64,000 nucleotides of DNA from Betaproteobacteria bacterium (GCA_016868295.1 VGHJ01000001.1:112407-176406); one strand, 5' to 3'; positions 1 to 8,364 are shown, counted from the stretch's first letter. Notes: generated from the sequence alone by a model not told the origin. A program made the numbers and translations.

Positions 1-76
1 TCGGCGTCATTTTCTTCCCACCTTCTTCCCGTTTGGCGGCGCTTCTCGCGCCGCCTCCCATTTTACGGAATTCTTC

Positions 77-1231
77 ATGCTCGACATTGCCCGCCACGGC
101 CAGGTCTTCACCCCGCCGGCCATCGTCGAGGCCATGCTGAAGCTGCGCCGCAACCGCGGCAGGGTGCTGGAGCCGGCCTGCGGCGACGGCGCCTTTTCGC
201 AACGCCTGCCCGGCTGCGTGGCGATCGAACTGGACGCGGCGCATTGCCCGGCCGGCGCGCTCAACCAGGATTTCTTCGACTACCCGGCGTCGGAGCGCTT
301 CGACACCGTCATCGGCAATCCGCCCTACGTCAAGGCGCGCGACATCCAGCCCGGCACGCGCGCGCGACTGCATTCGCGCCTGCTCAACGGCCACAGCAAC
401 CTCTACCTGCACTTCATCGAGAAATGCGTGCGCCACCTCGCGCCCGGCGGCGAACTGATCCTCATCACGCCGCGCGACTTCCTCAAGGCCACCGGCGCCG
501 CGCGGCTCAACACCTGGCTCTTCGACCAGGGCACGATCACCGACTTCCGGGAACTGGGCGACGCGCGCGTCTTCGACGGCGTGGTGCCCAACTGCGCCAT
601 CTGGCGCTTCGAGAAGGGCAATATGACGCGGCGCCTGCAGGACGGCCGGCGCATGGTGCTCGCCGGCGGACAGATCCTGCTCACGCGCGGCATCTACAGC
701 GTGCCGCTTTCCAGCGTCTTCGCCGTCAAGGTGGGCGCCGTGTCCGGCGCCGACGAGATCTTCGCCCACACGGAACTCGGCAACATGGATTTCGTCTGCT
801 CGAAGACGGCGCAGACCGGCGAGCTGCGCCGCATGATCTGCCTCGACCGCGAGGGGCCGATCGCATATCTGGAACCGTTCAAGGCGCGCCTGCTGGCGCG
901 CAGGGTGACGCGCTTCGACGAAGCCAACTGGTGGAAATGGGGCCGGCGCCATTTCGTTTCCGAGGCGCCGCGCATCTACGTGAACCAGAAGACGCGCCAG
1001 GCGCGGCCTTTCTTCCTCGACGAGTGCCGCAACTACGACGGCTCGATCCTGGCGCTCTTCCCGCATCGGCGCGACGCCGACCTCGCCCGCCTGCGCGACC
1101 TGCTCAACGACGTCGACTGGGCCGAGCTCGGCTTCGTCTGCGACGGCCGCTTCCTCTTCGCCCAGCGCAGCCTCGAGCATGCCCTGCTGCCCGAGGACTT
1201 CGCCCCCTTCGCCGCACGCGGGCTGGTATAA
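77..1231 (+). CDS. Orphan N6-adenine DNA methyltransferase (class I, Eco57I/TaqI-like)
   Basis: A 384-residue SAM-dependent DNA methyltransferase predicted to methylate adenine N6. The N-terminus carries an FTPPAIVEAM stretch typical of motif X, then the SAM-binding loop VLEPACGDGAF (about residues 32-42) and the catalytic NPPY motif in VIGNPPYVKA (about residue 77). The C-terminal half has no motif I can name and is probably the target-recognition part, as in M.TaqI and Eco57I-type enzymes. The first ATG at 77 gives the full motif X. No endonuclease or specificity gene is visible downstream, so it looks solitary, although the left flank is cut by the window edge. It ends 9 bases before gshA and may be co-transcribed with it. 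Family confident; target sequence unknown. Confidence 0.82.
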   Translation: MLDIARHGQVFTPPAIVEAMLKLRRNRGRVLEPACGDGAFSQRLPGCVAIELDAAHCPAGALNQDFFDYPASERFDTVIGNPPYVKARDIQPGTRARLHSRLLNGHSNLYLHFIEKCVRHLAPGGELILITPRDFLKATGAARLNTWLFDQGTITDFRELGDARVFDGVVPNCAIWRFEKGNMTRRLQDGRRMVLAGGQILLTRGIYSVPLSSVFAVKVGAVSGADEIFAHTELGNMDFVCSKTAQTGELRRMICLDREGPIAYLEPFKARLLARRVTRFDEANWWKWGRRHFVSEAPRIYVNQKTRQARPFFLDECRNYDGSILALFPHRRDADLARLRDLLNDVDWAELGFVCDGRFLFAQRSLEHALLPEDFAPFAARGLV

Positions 1232-1240
1232 GATCGAGCC

Positions 1241-2530
1241 ATGGTTCCAAGACTGACCACCGCTCTCACCGGCCCGCTGCTCGAGCTCGAAAAGACCTTC
1301 CTCGACCGCGCCACCGCCATCGAGCAGTGGTTCCGCGCCCAGTGGCAGGAGCACACGCCGCCTTTCTACTGCTCGGTGGACCTGCGCAACGCCGGCTTCA
1401 AGCTGGCGCCGGTGGACACCAACCTCTTCCCCGGCGGCTTCAACAACCTCAACCCGGCCTTCCTGCCGCTGAGCGTGCAGGCGGCGATGACGGCCATCGA
1501 TAAGATCTGCCCCGAGGCGAAAAACCTGCTGCTGATTCCCGAGAGCCACACGCGCAACAGGTTCTACCTGATGAACGTGGCGCGTTTGGCGACCATTCTC
1601 AATCGCACGGGGCTCGTCGTGCGCATCGGCACGCTGATCCCCGACATCCAGGCGCCGACGCCGCTCGATCTGCCGGACGGTTCGAAGCTGCTGCTCGAGC
1701 CGCTCAAGCGCCACAACGGCCGCCTCGGCCTGGACGGCTTCGATCCCTGCGCCATCCTGCTCAACAACGACCTCTCGGCCGGCGTGCCGGAGATCCTCAA
1801 GGACCTGCACGAGCAGTTCCTCATCCCGCCGCTGCACGCCGGCTGGCACGTGCGGCGCAAGTCGCGCCACTTCGCCGCCTACGACCGCGTCGCCGGCGAT
1901 TTCGCCCGGGCGATGGGCATCGACCCCTGGCTGATCAACCCCGATTTCGCCGTCTGCGGCAAGGTGGATTTCCAGGCGCGCGAGGGCGAGGAATGCCTCG
2001 CCGCAAACGTCGACGCCGTGCTCGCGCGCGTCAGGGCCAAGTACGCCCAGTACGGCGTCAAGGAGCCGCCCTTCGCCATCGTCAAGGCCGACGCCGGCAC
2101 CTACGGCATGGGCATCATGACGGTGCGCGACGCGGCGGAAGTGCGCGGCCTCAACCGCAAGCAGCGCAACAAGATGGCGGTGGGCAAGGAGGGCCTGCAG
2201 GTGACCGAGGTCATCATCCAGGAGGGCGTGCACACCTTCGAGACCCTCTCGGGCAACGTCGCCGAGCCGGTGGTGTACATGATCGACCGCTACGTCGTCG
2301 GCGGCTTCTACCGCGTGAACACCGAACGCGGCCGCGACGAGAACCTCAACGCCCCCGGCATGCGCTTCGAGCCGCTGTCCTTCGACTGCGGCTGCAGCCT
2401 GCCCGATCCCGGCTGCGCGCCGGACGACGCGCCCAACCGCTTCTTCGCCTACGGCGTGGTGGCGCGCCTGGCGCTGCTCGCCGCGGCCGTCGAGCTCGAA
2501 ATTTCGGCGCCGCCGCCGGAGCTGGCGTGA
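1241..2530 (+). CDS. gshA: Glutamate--cysteine ligase (proteobacterial GshA variant)
   Basis: First enzyme of glutathione synthesis: ATP-dependent joining of the glutamate gamma-carboxyl to cysteine. The 429-residue protein resembles the separate GshA family first noted in Acidithiobacillus and common in betaproteobacteria, not the E. coli type. Visible landmarks are an early VDTNLFPGGFNNL segment, a mid-protein IVKADAGTYGMGIMTV segment resembling an ATP-grasp lid, and a Cys-rich SFDCGCSLPDPGC near the end. The ATG at 1241 follows the methyltransferase by 9 bases. Its TGA overlaps the GTG start of gshB, so the two should be translationally coupled. Assignment is strengthened by the adjacent gshB. 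Confidence 0.9.
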   Translation: MVPRLTTALTGPLLELEKTFLDRATAIEQWFRAQWQEHTPPFYCSVDLRNAGFKLAPVDTNLFPGGFNNLNPAFLPLSVQAAMTAIDKICPEAKNLLLIPESHTRNRFYLMNVARLATILNRTGLVVRIGTLIPDIQAPTPLDLPDGSKLLLEPLKRHNGRLGLDGFDPCAILLNNDLSAGVPEILKDLHEQFLIPPLHAGWHVRRKSRHFAAYDRVAGDFARAMGIDPWLINPDFAVCGKVDFQAREGEECLAANVDAVLARVRAKYAQYGVKEPPFAIVKADAGTYGMGIMTVRDAAEVRGLNRKQRNKMAVGKEGLQVTEVIIQEGVHTFETLSGNVAEPVVYMIDRYVVGGFYRVNTERGRDENLNAPGMRFEPLSFDCGCSLPDPGCAPDDAPNRFFAYGVVARLALLAAAVELEISAPPPELA

Positions 2531-3471
2531 AACTGGCCTTCATCCTCGATCCGCTCGAGCACCTGAAGGCCTGGAAGGACTCCAGCGTCGCCATGATGCG
2601 CGCGGCGCAGGCGCGCGGCCACGAGGTGTTCGCCATCATGCGCCCGGCGCTGGCCTGGCGCGACGGCGCCGTGCATGCCGCCGCCTCGCGGCTGACCCTG
2701 CGCGCGGACCACCGCGACTGGTTCGAGGCGCAGACGCCGATGGAGACGCCGCTCGACGACTTCGACGCCGTGCTGATGCGCCAGGACCCGCCCTTCGACA
2801 TGGAGTACGTCGCCGCCACCTGGCTGCTGGAGCGCGCCGAAGCCGCCGGCGCGCGCATCGTCAACGCGCCGCGCGCCGTGCGCGACCATTCGGAGAAGCT
2901 CGCCATCCTCGAGTTCCCGCAATTCATTCCGGACACGGTCGTCGCGCGCGAGCCGGAAACCCTGCAGGGCTTCATCGAGAGGACGGGCGACACCGTGCTC
3001 AAGCCGCTCGACGGCATGGGCGGCAGTTCGGTGTTCCGCGTGCGCCGCGACGACCCCAACCGCAACGTCATCGTCGAGACGCTGACCTGCTGCAGCGCGC
3101 GCAGCATCATGGCGCAGCGCTACCTGCCCGGCATCGCGCAGGGCGACAAGCGCATCCTGCTCATCGGCGGCGCCGTGGCGCCCTACGCGCTGGCGCGCAT
3201 CCCCAAGCCGGGCGAGACGCGCGGCAACCTCGCCGCCGGCGGCACCGGCGTGGCGCAGCCGCTCTCGGCGCGCGACCGCGAGATCGCCGAAACCCTGGCG
3301 CCGATCCTCGCCGCGCGCGGCATCCTGCTCGCCGGCATCGACGTCATCGGCGAACATCTCACCGAGATCAACGTCACCAGCCCGACCTGCTTCGTCGAGA
3401 TCGCGCAGCAGAGCGGCTTCGACGTCGCCGGTATGTTCATGGACGCGCTGGAACGGGCATGCGGCGCCTGA
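2527..3471 (+). CDS. gshB: Glutathione synthetase
   Basis: Second step of glutathione synthesis: ATP-dependent addition of glycine to gamma-glutamylcysteine. The GTG at 2527 overlaps the gshA stop and opens with KLAFILDPLEHLKAWKDSS, the usual GshB N-terminus, giving 314 residues, close to the 315 usual for the family. ATP-grasp features include VLKPLDGMGGSSVFRV (around residue 158) and the C-terminal GIDVIGEHLTEINVTSPTC. No in-frame ATG lies near the family start, so GTG is preferred. The 3' end overlaps apbE by 13 bases, an unusually tight join to a gene outside the pathway. Confidence 0.95.
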   Translation: MKLAFILDPLEHLKAWKDSSVAMMRAAQARGHEVFAIMRPALAWRDGAVHAAASRLTLRADHRDWFEAQTPMETPLDDFDAVLMRQDPPFDMEYVAATWLLERAEAAGARIVNAPRAVRDHSEKLAILEFPQFIPDTVVAREPETLQGFIERTGDTVLKPLDGMGGSSVFRVRRDDPNRNVIVETLTCCSARSIMAQRYLPGIAQGDKRILLIGGAVAPYALARIPKPGETRGNLAAGGTGVAQPLSARDREIAETLAPILAARGILLAGIDVIGEHLTEINVTSPTCFVEIAQQSGFDVAGMFMDALERACGA

Positions 3472-4496
3472 CCGCGGCGCTGGTCCTGCTTGTCTTCCTG
3501 ACGGCATGCTCCAAGACGCCGACGCTCGTCCAGCGCGAGGCCTTCGTCTTCGGCACCCGCGTCGAAGTTTCCGTCTGGGGCGAATCCGCGGACAAGGCGA
3601 AGCGGGCGCTCGCCGCCGTGCTCGCCGAGTTCGACCGCCTGCACCGCATGCTGCACGCCTGGCAGCCCTCCGAGCTGACGGCGCTCAACGCCGCCATCGC
3701 GCGGGGCGAGCGCGACATCGCCGTGTCGCCGGAACTGACTTTCATTCTGCGCGACGCGGCGGGTATCGCCGCGCGCTCGGACCAGTTGTTCAATCCGGCC
3801 ATCGGCCGCCTGGTGGCGCTGTGGGGCTTTCACTCCGACGAGTTCAAACCGGCCGTGCCTGACGCCGCAGCGATCGAGACGGCCGTGAAAGCCGCGCCGC
3901 GCATGAGCGATCTCGCTTTCGCCGGGGATCGCATCACGTCCCGGAACAGGGCGGTCCAGCTCGATCTCGGCGGCTACGCCAAGGGCTACGCCCTCGACCG
4001 CGCCGCCGCCCTCCTGAGGGACATGGGCGTGAAAAACGCCCTCGTCAACATCGGCGGCAACGTCATGGCGCTGGGCGACAAGGGCGGCCGGCCCTGGCGC
4101 GTCGGCATCCAGCATCCGCGCGCCGCGGCGCCGCTCGCCACGCTGGAACTGCGCGACGGCGAGGCGATCGGCACCTCGGGCGACTATCAGCGCTATTTCG
4201 AGGTCGATGGCAAGCGCTATTGCCATCTGCTCGATCCGGCGAGCGGGCGGCCGGCCGAGGGCGTGCGGGCCGTCACCGTGCTGATCGCGCCACAGGCGGG
4301 CGGCGGCGCGCTCTCCGACGCGGCGAGCAAGCCGCTCTTCGTCGCCGCGCCGGAAGCGTGGCGCGGCCTGGCGCGGACGCTCGGCGTGAGCCATGCCCTG
4401 CGGATCGACGGCGCCGGCGTGATGCACGTCACGGCGGCCCTGCGCGATCGGCTTACAATGCTGGCATCGGATGTGCGGATCGAAACCCTGCCGTGA
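3459..4496 (+). CDS. apbE: FAD:protein FMN transferase, ApbE family lipoprotein
   Basis: A 345-residue ApbE-type flavin transferase, which attaches FMN from FAD through a phosphoester bond to Thr or Ser of exported target proteins and needs Mg2+. The N-terminus is a lipoprotein signal (MRRLTAALVLLVFLTACSK, lipobox LTAC), so it should be anchored in a membrane facing the periplasm. Recognisable blocks are FGTRVEVSVWG, NPAIGRLVALWGFH, QLDLGGYAKGYALDRAA and the C-terminal HLLDPASGRPA followed by a GALSDAASKPLF segment. No RnfG, NqrC or other flavoprotein target is in the window, so its client is elsewhere. It overlaps gshB upstream and the next small ORF starts near its stop. Confidence 0.9.
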   Translation: MRRLTAALVLLVFLTACSKTPTLVQREAFVFGTRVEVSVWGESADKAKRALAAVLAEFDRLHRMLHAWQPSELTALNAAIARGERDIAVSPELTFILRDAAGIAARSDQLFNPAIGRLVALWGFHSDEFKPAVPDAAAIETAVKAAPRMSDLAFAGDRITSRNRAVQLDLGGYAKGYALDRAAALLRDMGVKNALVNIGGNVMALGDKGGRPWRVGIQHPRAAAPLATLELRDGEAIGTSGDYQRYFEVDGKRYCHLLDPASGRPAEGVRAVTVLIAPQAGGGALSDAASKPLFVAAPEAWRGLARTLGVSHALRIDGAGVMHVTAALRDRLTMLASDVRIETLP

Positions 4497-4516
4497 GCCA
4501 TGTATACGTTGACAGG

Positions 4517-4678
4517 ATGGCGCGCCGCCGCGTCGGCTTCGACGCGCTGCGCCGCCTGCGTCGCCTGGTCGATGCCGAACGGGTGCGCGAAGCGGATGAC
4601 GCCCGCCTGGCGCAGCGCCTGGCCATCGCCCTCGCCGTGCTGGCGGGGCTGACTTTTCTCCTCCTCACCCTGCGCTGA
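4517..4678 (+). CDS. Small single-span membrane protein, unknown function
   Basis: A 53-residue ORF from ATG 4517, or 61 residues from a GTG at 4493 that overlaps the apbE stop in the GTGA style. The first half is strongly basic and helical (MARRRVGFDALRRLRRLVD), the second half is one hydrophobic helix (LAIALAVLAGLTFLLLTL) ending with Arg. A basic N-terminus with a C-terminal membrane anchor is seen. I recognise no family. Its position right behind apbE suggests co-expression, and coupling would favour the GTG start. It could be a spurious frame in GC-rich DNA, but the clean membrane helix argues against that. Confidence 0.5.
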   Translation: MARRRVGFDALRRLRRLVDAERVREADDARLAQRLAIALAVLAGLTFLLLTLR

Positions 4679-4721
4679 TTCGCCCTTCGGTTACAATCGC
4701 CACGGAACCCCCGTCGCGATC

Positions 4722-5126
4722 ATGATCGGCCTACTTCTCATCACCCACGGCAGCCTGGGCGAGTCCCTCGTCCAGTGCGCCTGTCACGTGCTCAACAAGC
4801 GCCCGCCGCAGATCGCCCAGCTCGGCGTCTCCGGCCAGGATGACCCGCTCGACGCCCTGCCCCTGGCGCAACGCATGCTGCAACTGGTCGACACGGGGGA
4901 GGGCGTGCTCGTCCTCACCGACGTCTTCGGCGCCACGCCTTCCAACATTGCGCTCAAGCTGCTCGTCCCGGGCCGTATCGAGGCCGTGGCCGGGGTGAAC
5001 CTGCCCATGCTGCTGCGCGCGCTCACCTACCGCGAGAAGGACATGGAAACGCTGCTGACGAGAGCCGTGGCGGGCGGGCGCGACGGCGTGATGCTGATGA
5101 AGGGACCGAGGGATGCCGCGGGCTGA
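4722..5126 (+). CDS. PTS system mannose-type EIIA component
   Basis: A 134-residue EIIA of the mannose/fructose family. The phospho-accepting His is H9 in LLLITHGSLGESL, and the fold-specific VLTDVFGATPSNIALKL follows at about residues 62-78. It would take phosphate from HPr encoded directly downstream, with which it overlaps by 14 bases. No EIIB, EIIC or EIID is present, so the chain probably regulates rather than imports sugar, as proposed for this cluster in other betaproteobacteria. It starts 43 bases after the small membrane ORF. The EIIA assignment is firm; the regulatory target is not visible here. Confidence 0.9.
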   Translation: MIGLLLITHGSLGESLVQCACHVLNKRPPQIAQLGVSGQDDPLDALPLAQRMLQLVDTGEGVLVLTDVFGATPSNIALKLLVPGRIEAVAGVNLPMLLRALTYREKDMETLLTRAVAGGRDGVMLMKGPRDAAG

Positions 5127-5382
5127 GGCCGAGATCGTCAACAAGCTCGGCCTGCACGCGCGCGCCTCGGCCAAGCTGACGCAGACGGCGACGGCCTTCT
5201 CCAGCGAAGTCTGGCTGGAAAGGAACGGCCGCCGCGTCAACGCCAAGAGCATCATGGGCGTCATGATGCTCGCCGCCGCCAAGGGCGCCAGCGTGGTGGT
5301 GGAAACCGAAGGCGCCGACGCCGACGCCGCCCTGCAGGCCCTCCTCAAGCTGATCGCCGACAAGTTCGGAGAAGGCGAATGA
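5113..5382 (+). CDS. ptsH: Phosphocarrier protein HPr
   Basis: An 89-residue HPr that relays phosphate from EI to EIIA proteins. The catalytic H15 sits in NKLGLHARASAKL and a Ser at position 46 lies in NAKSIMGVMML, the site that HPr kinase modifies where hprK exists. Both sites being intact suggests two layers of control: PEP-dependent at His and ATP-dependent at Ser. The start at 5113 lies inside the end of the EIIA gene, and the stop overlaps the ptsI start by 4 bases, so the three genes form one coupled unit. Confidence 0.95.
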   Translation: MPRAEAEIVNKLGLHARASAKLTQTATAFSSEVWLERNGRRVNAKSIMGVMMLAAAKGASVVVETEGADADAALQALLKLIADKFGEGE

Positions 5383-7103
5383 GTTTTACCCTCCACGGAC
5401 TCGCCGTCTCCCACGGCATCGCCATCGGCCACGCCCATCTCGTCTCGCACGCCCTGCTCGAAGTCGAGCACTACGTCCTGCCCGGCCGCTATGTCGACGA
5501 GGAGATCGTCCGCTTCGACGAGGCCGTCGCCGAGGTGCAGGGCGAACTCGACGCCCTCATGGCCGGAGCCGATGCGCACGCACCGTCGGAACTGACCGCC
5601 TTCATCGACCTGCACCAGATGCTGCTGGCCGACCCGATGCTGATCGAAGCGACGCGCGACCAGATCCGCGAGCGGCGCTGCAACGCCGAATGGGCGCTGG
5701 TGCAGCAGATGGAGCACATCGTCGAGCAGTTCGAGCAGATCGAGGATGCCTACCTGCGCGAGCGCAAGGCCGACATCGTGCAGGTGGTCGAGCGCGTGCT
5801 CAAGGTGCTCATGGGGCATCCCGGCCATCCGCCGAAGCACGGGCGCGGCGAAAGCCTCATCGTCGTCGCCCACGATCTCTCGCCGGCCGACACCATCCAG
5901 TTCAAGCAGCTGAAGATCGGCGGCTTCGTCACCGACCTCGGCGGCGCCACCTCGCACACCGCCATCGTCGCGCGCAGCCTCGCCATCCCCGCCGTGGTCG
6001 GCCTGCACCACGCGCGCGAGCTGATCCGCGAGGACGACCTGCTGATCGTCGACGGCACGCGCGGCGTGCTCATCGTCGACCCCGATGCCCGCGTGCTGGA
6101 GGAGTATCGCCTGCGCAGGAGCGCGCTGGAGCTGGAGCGCGCCAAGTTGAAGCGCCTGAAGAAGGCGCGCGCCGCCACCCTCGACGGCGCCGAGGTCGAG
6201 CTCGCCGCCAACATCGAGCTGCCCGGCGACGTCGCCCAGGCAAAGGCGGTCGAGGCGGCCGGCGTCGGCCTGTACCGAACCGAATTCCTCTTCCTCAACC
6301 GCGACGGCATGCCCGGCGAGGAGGAACAGTACGAGGCCTACCGCAGCGTGGCCGAGGCCATGAACGGACGGCCCGTGGTCATCCGCACGCTGGACATCGG
6401 CGCCGACAAGAACCTGCGCGGCGTCGAGCGGCTGGAAGCCAACCCGGCGCTCGGCCAGCGCGCCATCCGCTACTGCCTGGCCGAGCCGCAGGTGTTCCTC
6501 GCGCAGTTGCGCGCCATCCTGCGCGCCTCGCACCACGGCCGCGTCCGGATCCTCGTGCCGATGCTGGCGCACGCGCACGAGATCGAGCAGACCCTGGCCC
6601 TGGTCGGGCAGGCCAAGGAACAGCTTCGCGCACGCGGCCATCCCTTCGACGAAGGCATCGAGGTCGGCGGCATGATCGAGATCCCGGCCGCGGCGCTGGC
6701 CCTCGGCGTCTTCCTCAAGAGACTCGACTTCCTCTCCATCGGCACCAACGACCTGATCCAGTACACCCTCGCCATCGACCGCACGGACGAGGCGGTCGCC
6801 CACCTCTACGACCCGCTGCATCCGGCCGTGCTGCGTCTCATCGCCCAGACCATCGAGGCCGGCAGGCGCGCCGGCCTGCCGGTGGCGGTGTGCGGCGAGA
6901 TGGCCGGCGACCCGCAACTCACCCGGCTGCTGCTCGGCATGGGCCTGCGCCAGTTCTCCATGCACCCGGCGCAGATCCTCGAGGTCAAGCAGGAGGTGCT
7001 GCGCAGCGACCTTGCCCGGTTGCGCCGCAAGGTGGCCCGGCTGCTCGCCACCGACGATCCGGGCCGGCTGCGCCAGGGGCTGGAGCGGCTCAAGGCGATT
7101 TGA
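5379..7103 (+). CDS. ptsI: PEP-protein phosphotransferase, enzyme I
   Basis: Enzyme I (574 residues) takes phosphate from phosphoenolpyruvate and passes it to HPr. The phospho-His is in GGATSHTAIVARS (about residue 190). The C-terminal PEP-binding barrel shows GLYRTEFLFLNRD, FLSIGTNDLIQYTLAIDR and the active-site Cys in VCGEMAGDP (about residue 505). Length matches the family. The ATG overlaps ptsH in an ATGA arrangement. Without a sugar permease in the operon, EI here most likely reports the PEP/pyruvate ratio through HPr. Downstream there is no terminator before the metX riboswitch. Confidence 0.96.
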   Translation: MSFTLHGLAVSHGIAIGHAHLVSHALLEVEHYVLPGRYVDEEIVRFDEAVAEVQGELDALMAGADAHAPSELTAFIDLHQMLLADPMLIEATRDQIRERRCNAEWALVQQMEHIVEQFEQIEDAYLRERKADIVQVVERVLKVLMGHPGHPPKHGRGESLIVVAHDLSPADTIQFKQLKIGGFVTDLGGATSHTAIVARSLAIPAVVGLHHARELIREDDLLIVDGTRGVLIVDPDARVLEEYRLRRSALELERAKLKRLKKARAATLDGAEVELAANIELPGDVAQAKAVEAAGVGLYRTEFLFLNRDGMPGEEEQYEAYRSVAEAMNGRPVVIRTLDIGADKNLRGVERLEANPALGQRAIRYCLAEPQVFLAQLRAILRASHHGRVRILVPMLAHAHEIEQTLALVGQAKEQLRARGHPFDEGIEVGGMIEIPAAALALGVFLKRLDFLSIGTNDLIQYTLAIDRTDEAVAHLYDPLHPAVLRLIAQTIEAGRRAGLPVAVCGEMAGDPQLTRLLLGMGLRQFSMHPAQILEVKQEVLRSDLARLRRKVARLLATDDPGRLRQGLERLKAI

Positions 7104-7135
7104 CACGACCCACCGGCCAAGGTAACTTTCGTCCA

Positions 7136-7192
7136 TAGCGCCGATTTGACCGTCAGCTTGCGGGCGCTTAACAAATGCGGCTAAAGCGAGGG
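7136..7192 (+). promoter_or_regulatory. SAM-II riboswitch aptamer upstream of metX
   Basis: The stretch matches the SAM-II pseudoknot in order. P1 is AGCGCC (7137-7142) paired with GGCGCT (7163-7168). The loop carries the conserved GATTTGACCG (7143-7152). TGCG (7159-7162) can pair with TGCG (7176-7179) as P2 through two G-U and two G-C pairs. The linker contains AAATG and the invariant GCTAAA (7180-7185). SAM-II RNAs bind S-adenosylmethionine and switch off methionine genes, which fits metX immediately downstream. The class is best known from Alphaproteobacteria. The match is by eye, but the conserved blocks, their spacing and the gene context all agree. Confidence 0.88.
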
Positions 7193-7194
7193 CG

Positions 7195-7228
7195 ACCCAG
7201 TCCAGCGCTTAGCCGGCTGGGTTTTTTT
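7195..7228 (+). terminator. Intrinsic terminator acting as riboswitch expression platform
   Basis: ACCCAG (7195-7200) pairs with CTGGGT (7217-7222), with further inner pairs CC/GG and GC/GC, and the hairpin is followed by seven T (7222-7228). It ends five bases before the metX ATG, so it controls metX only. Its inner part CGCTTAGCCG (7206-7215) is complementary to CGGCTAAAGCG (7178-7188) of the aptamer except for one bulged A. That pairing would be an antiterminator, mutually exclusive with both the SAM-bound pseudoknot and this hairpin. Confidence 0.8.
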
Positions 7229-7233
7229 ATTCT

Positions 7234-8364
7234 ATGAACAAGGCCACGAACAGCGTCGGCGAAGTGGCGCCGCAGCGCGCCCATTTCGACACCCCCCTTG
7301 CCCTGGCGGGCGGCGCGGTGCTGCCGGCGTTCGATCTCGTCTACGAAACCTATGGCGAACTGAACGCGGCGCGTTCGAACGCGGTGCTGGTCTGCCACGC
7401 CCTCTCGGGCAACCACCATGTCGCCGGCTGGCACGCCGACCATCCGAAGAACCTCGGCTGGTGGGACAACCTGGTCGGCCCGGGAAAGCCGCTCGACACG
7501 CGCAAGTTCTTCGTCGTCGGCGTCAACAACCTCGGCGGCTGCTTCGGCTCGACCGGGCCGGTGTCGGACAACCCGGCCACGGGCAGGCCCTGGGGCGCCG
7601 ACTTCCCGGTGGTGACGGTCGAGGACTGGGTGGCGGCGCAGGCGCGGCTGGCCGACCGGCTCGGCATCGAATCCTGGGCGGCGGTGATCGGCGGCAGCCT
7701 GGGCGGCATGCAGGCCATGCAGTGGGCGCTGGAATACCCCGACCGCATCCGCCACGCTCTCGTCATCGCCTCGGCGCCCAAGCTGACGGCGCAGAACATC
7801 GCCTTCAACGAGGTGGCGCGCCAGGCCATCCTGACCGACCCCGACTTCCACGGCGGACACTACTACGCGCACGGCGTGGTGCCGGCGCGCGGGCTGCGCC
7901 TGGCGCGCATGCTCGGCCACATCACCTATCTCTCCGACGACCAGATGGCGGAGAAGTTCGGCCGCAGGCTGCGCCAGGAGGGCCTGCAGTTCAGCTACGA
8001 CGTGGACTTCGAGATCGAGTCCTACCTGCGCTACCAGGGCGACAAGTTCGCCGGCTTCTTCGACGCCAACACCTACCTCATCACCACCAAGGCGCTCGAT
8101 TACTTCGACCCGGCGCGCGACTACGGCGGCGACCTCGCCGCGGCGCTGGCGCGCACGCGCGCGAAGTTCCTCGTCGTCTCCTTTTCGACCGACTGGCGCT
8201 TCGCGCCGGAGCGCTCGCGCGAGATCGTCTACGGCCTGGTGCACAACGGCCTCGACGTCAGCTACGCCGAGGTCGAGTCGATCGCCGGCCACGATTCCTT
8301 CCTGCTCGACGACCCGCACTACCATGCCGCGATGCGGGCGTATTTCGAGGGCATCCGGGTATGA
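7234..8364 (+). CDS. metX: Homoserine O-acyltransferase MetX
   Basis: An alpha/beta-hydrolase fold acyltransferase (376 residues) that activates homoserine for methionine synthesis. The nucleophile Ser is in [12 protein letters not shown] (about residue 154), the Asp in [11 protein letters not shown] (about 320) and the His in [10 protein letters not shown] (about 352). The family contains both acetyl-CoA and succinyl-CoA users; I cannot tell them apart here. The ATG at 7234 is only 5 bases beyond a T-run and has no good Shine-Dalgarno besides GGCTGGG inside the terminator, so freeing that segment may also affect translation. The stop overlaps metW in ATGA form. Controlled by the SAM-II riboswitch. 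Confidence 0.95.
   Translation: MNKATNSVGEVAPQRAHFDTPLALAGGAVLPAFDLVYETYGELNAARSNAVLVCHALSGNHHVAGWHADHPKNLGWWDNLVGPGKPLDTRKFFVVGVNNLGGCFGSTGPVSDNPATGRPWGADFPVVTVEDWVAAQARLADRLGIESWAAVIGGSLGGMQAMQWALEYPDRIRHALVIASAPKLTAQNIAFNEVARQAILTDPDFHGGHYYAHGVVPARGLRLARMLGHITYLSDDQMAEKFGRRLRQEGLQFSYDVDFEIESYLRYQGDKFAGFFDANTYLITTKALDYFDPARDYGGDLAAALARTRAKFLVVSFSTDWRFAPERSREIVYGLVHNGLDVSYAEVESIAGHDSFLLDDPHYHAAMRAYFEGIRV

Noticed and set aside
35..55. Hairpin GGCGGCGC/GCGCCGCC at the window start as a terminator
   Set aside because: An 8-bp stem is present but no T-run follows on either strand, and the gene it would serve is outside the window.
4777..4788. TGTCACGTGCTC as a further parS site
   Set aside because: Only the CACGTG core matches; the flanking arms are not complementary. 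Similar CACGTG cores at about 1848, 20437 and 35921 fail for the same reason.
4731..7136. An 801-codon open frame on the minus strand opposite the PTS genes
   Set aside because: It lies antisense to three well-supported genes, has a low-complexity His/Gln/Leu/Asp-rich composition typical of antisense frames in GC-rich DNA, and shows no family motif.
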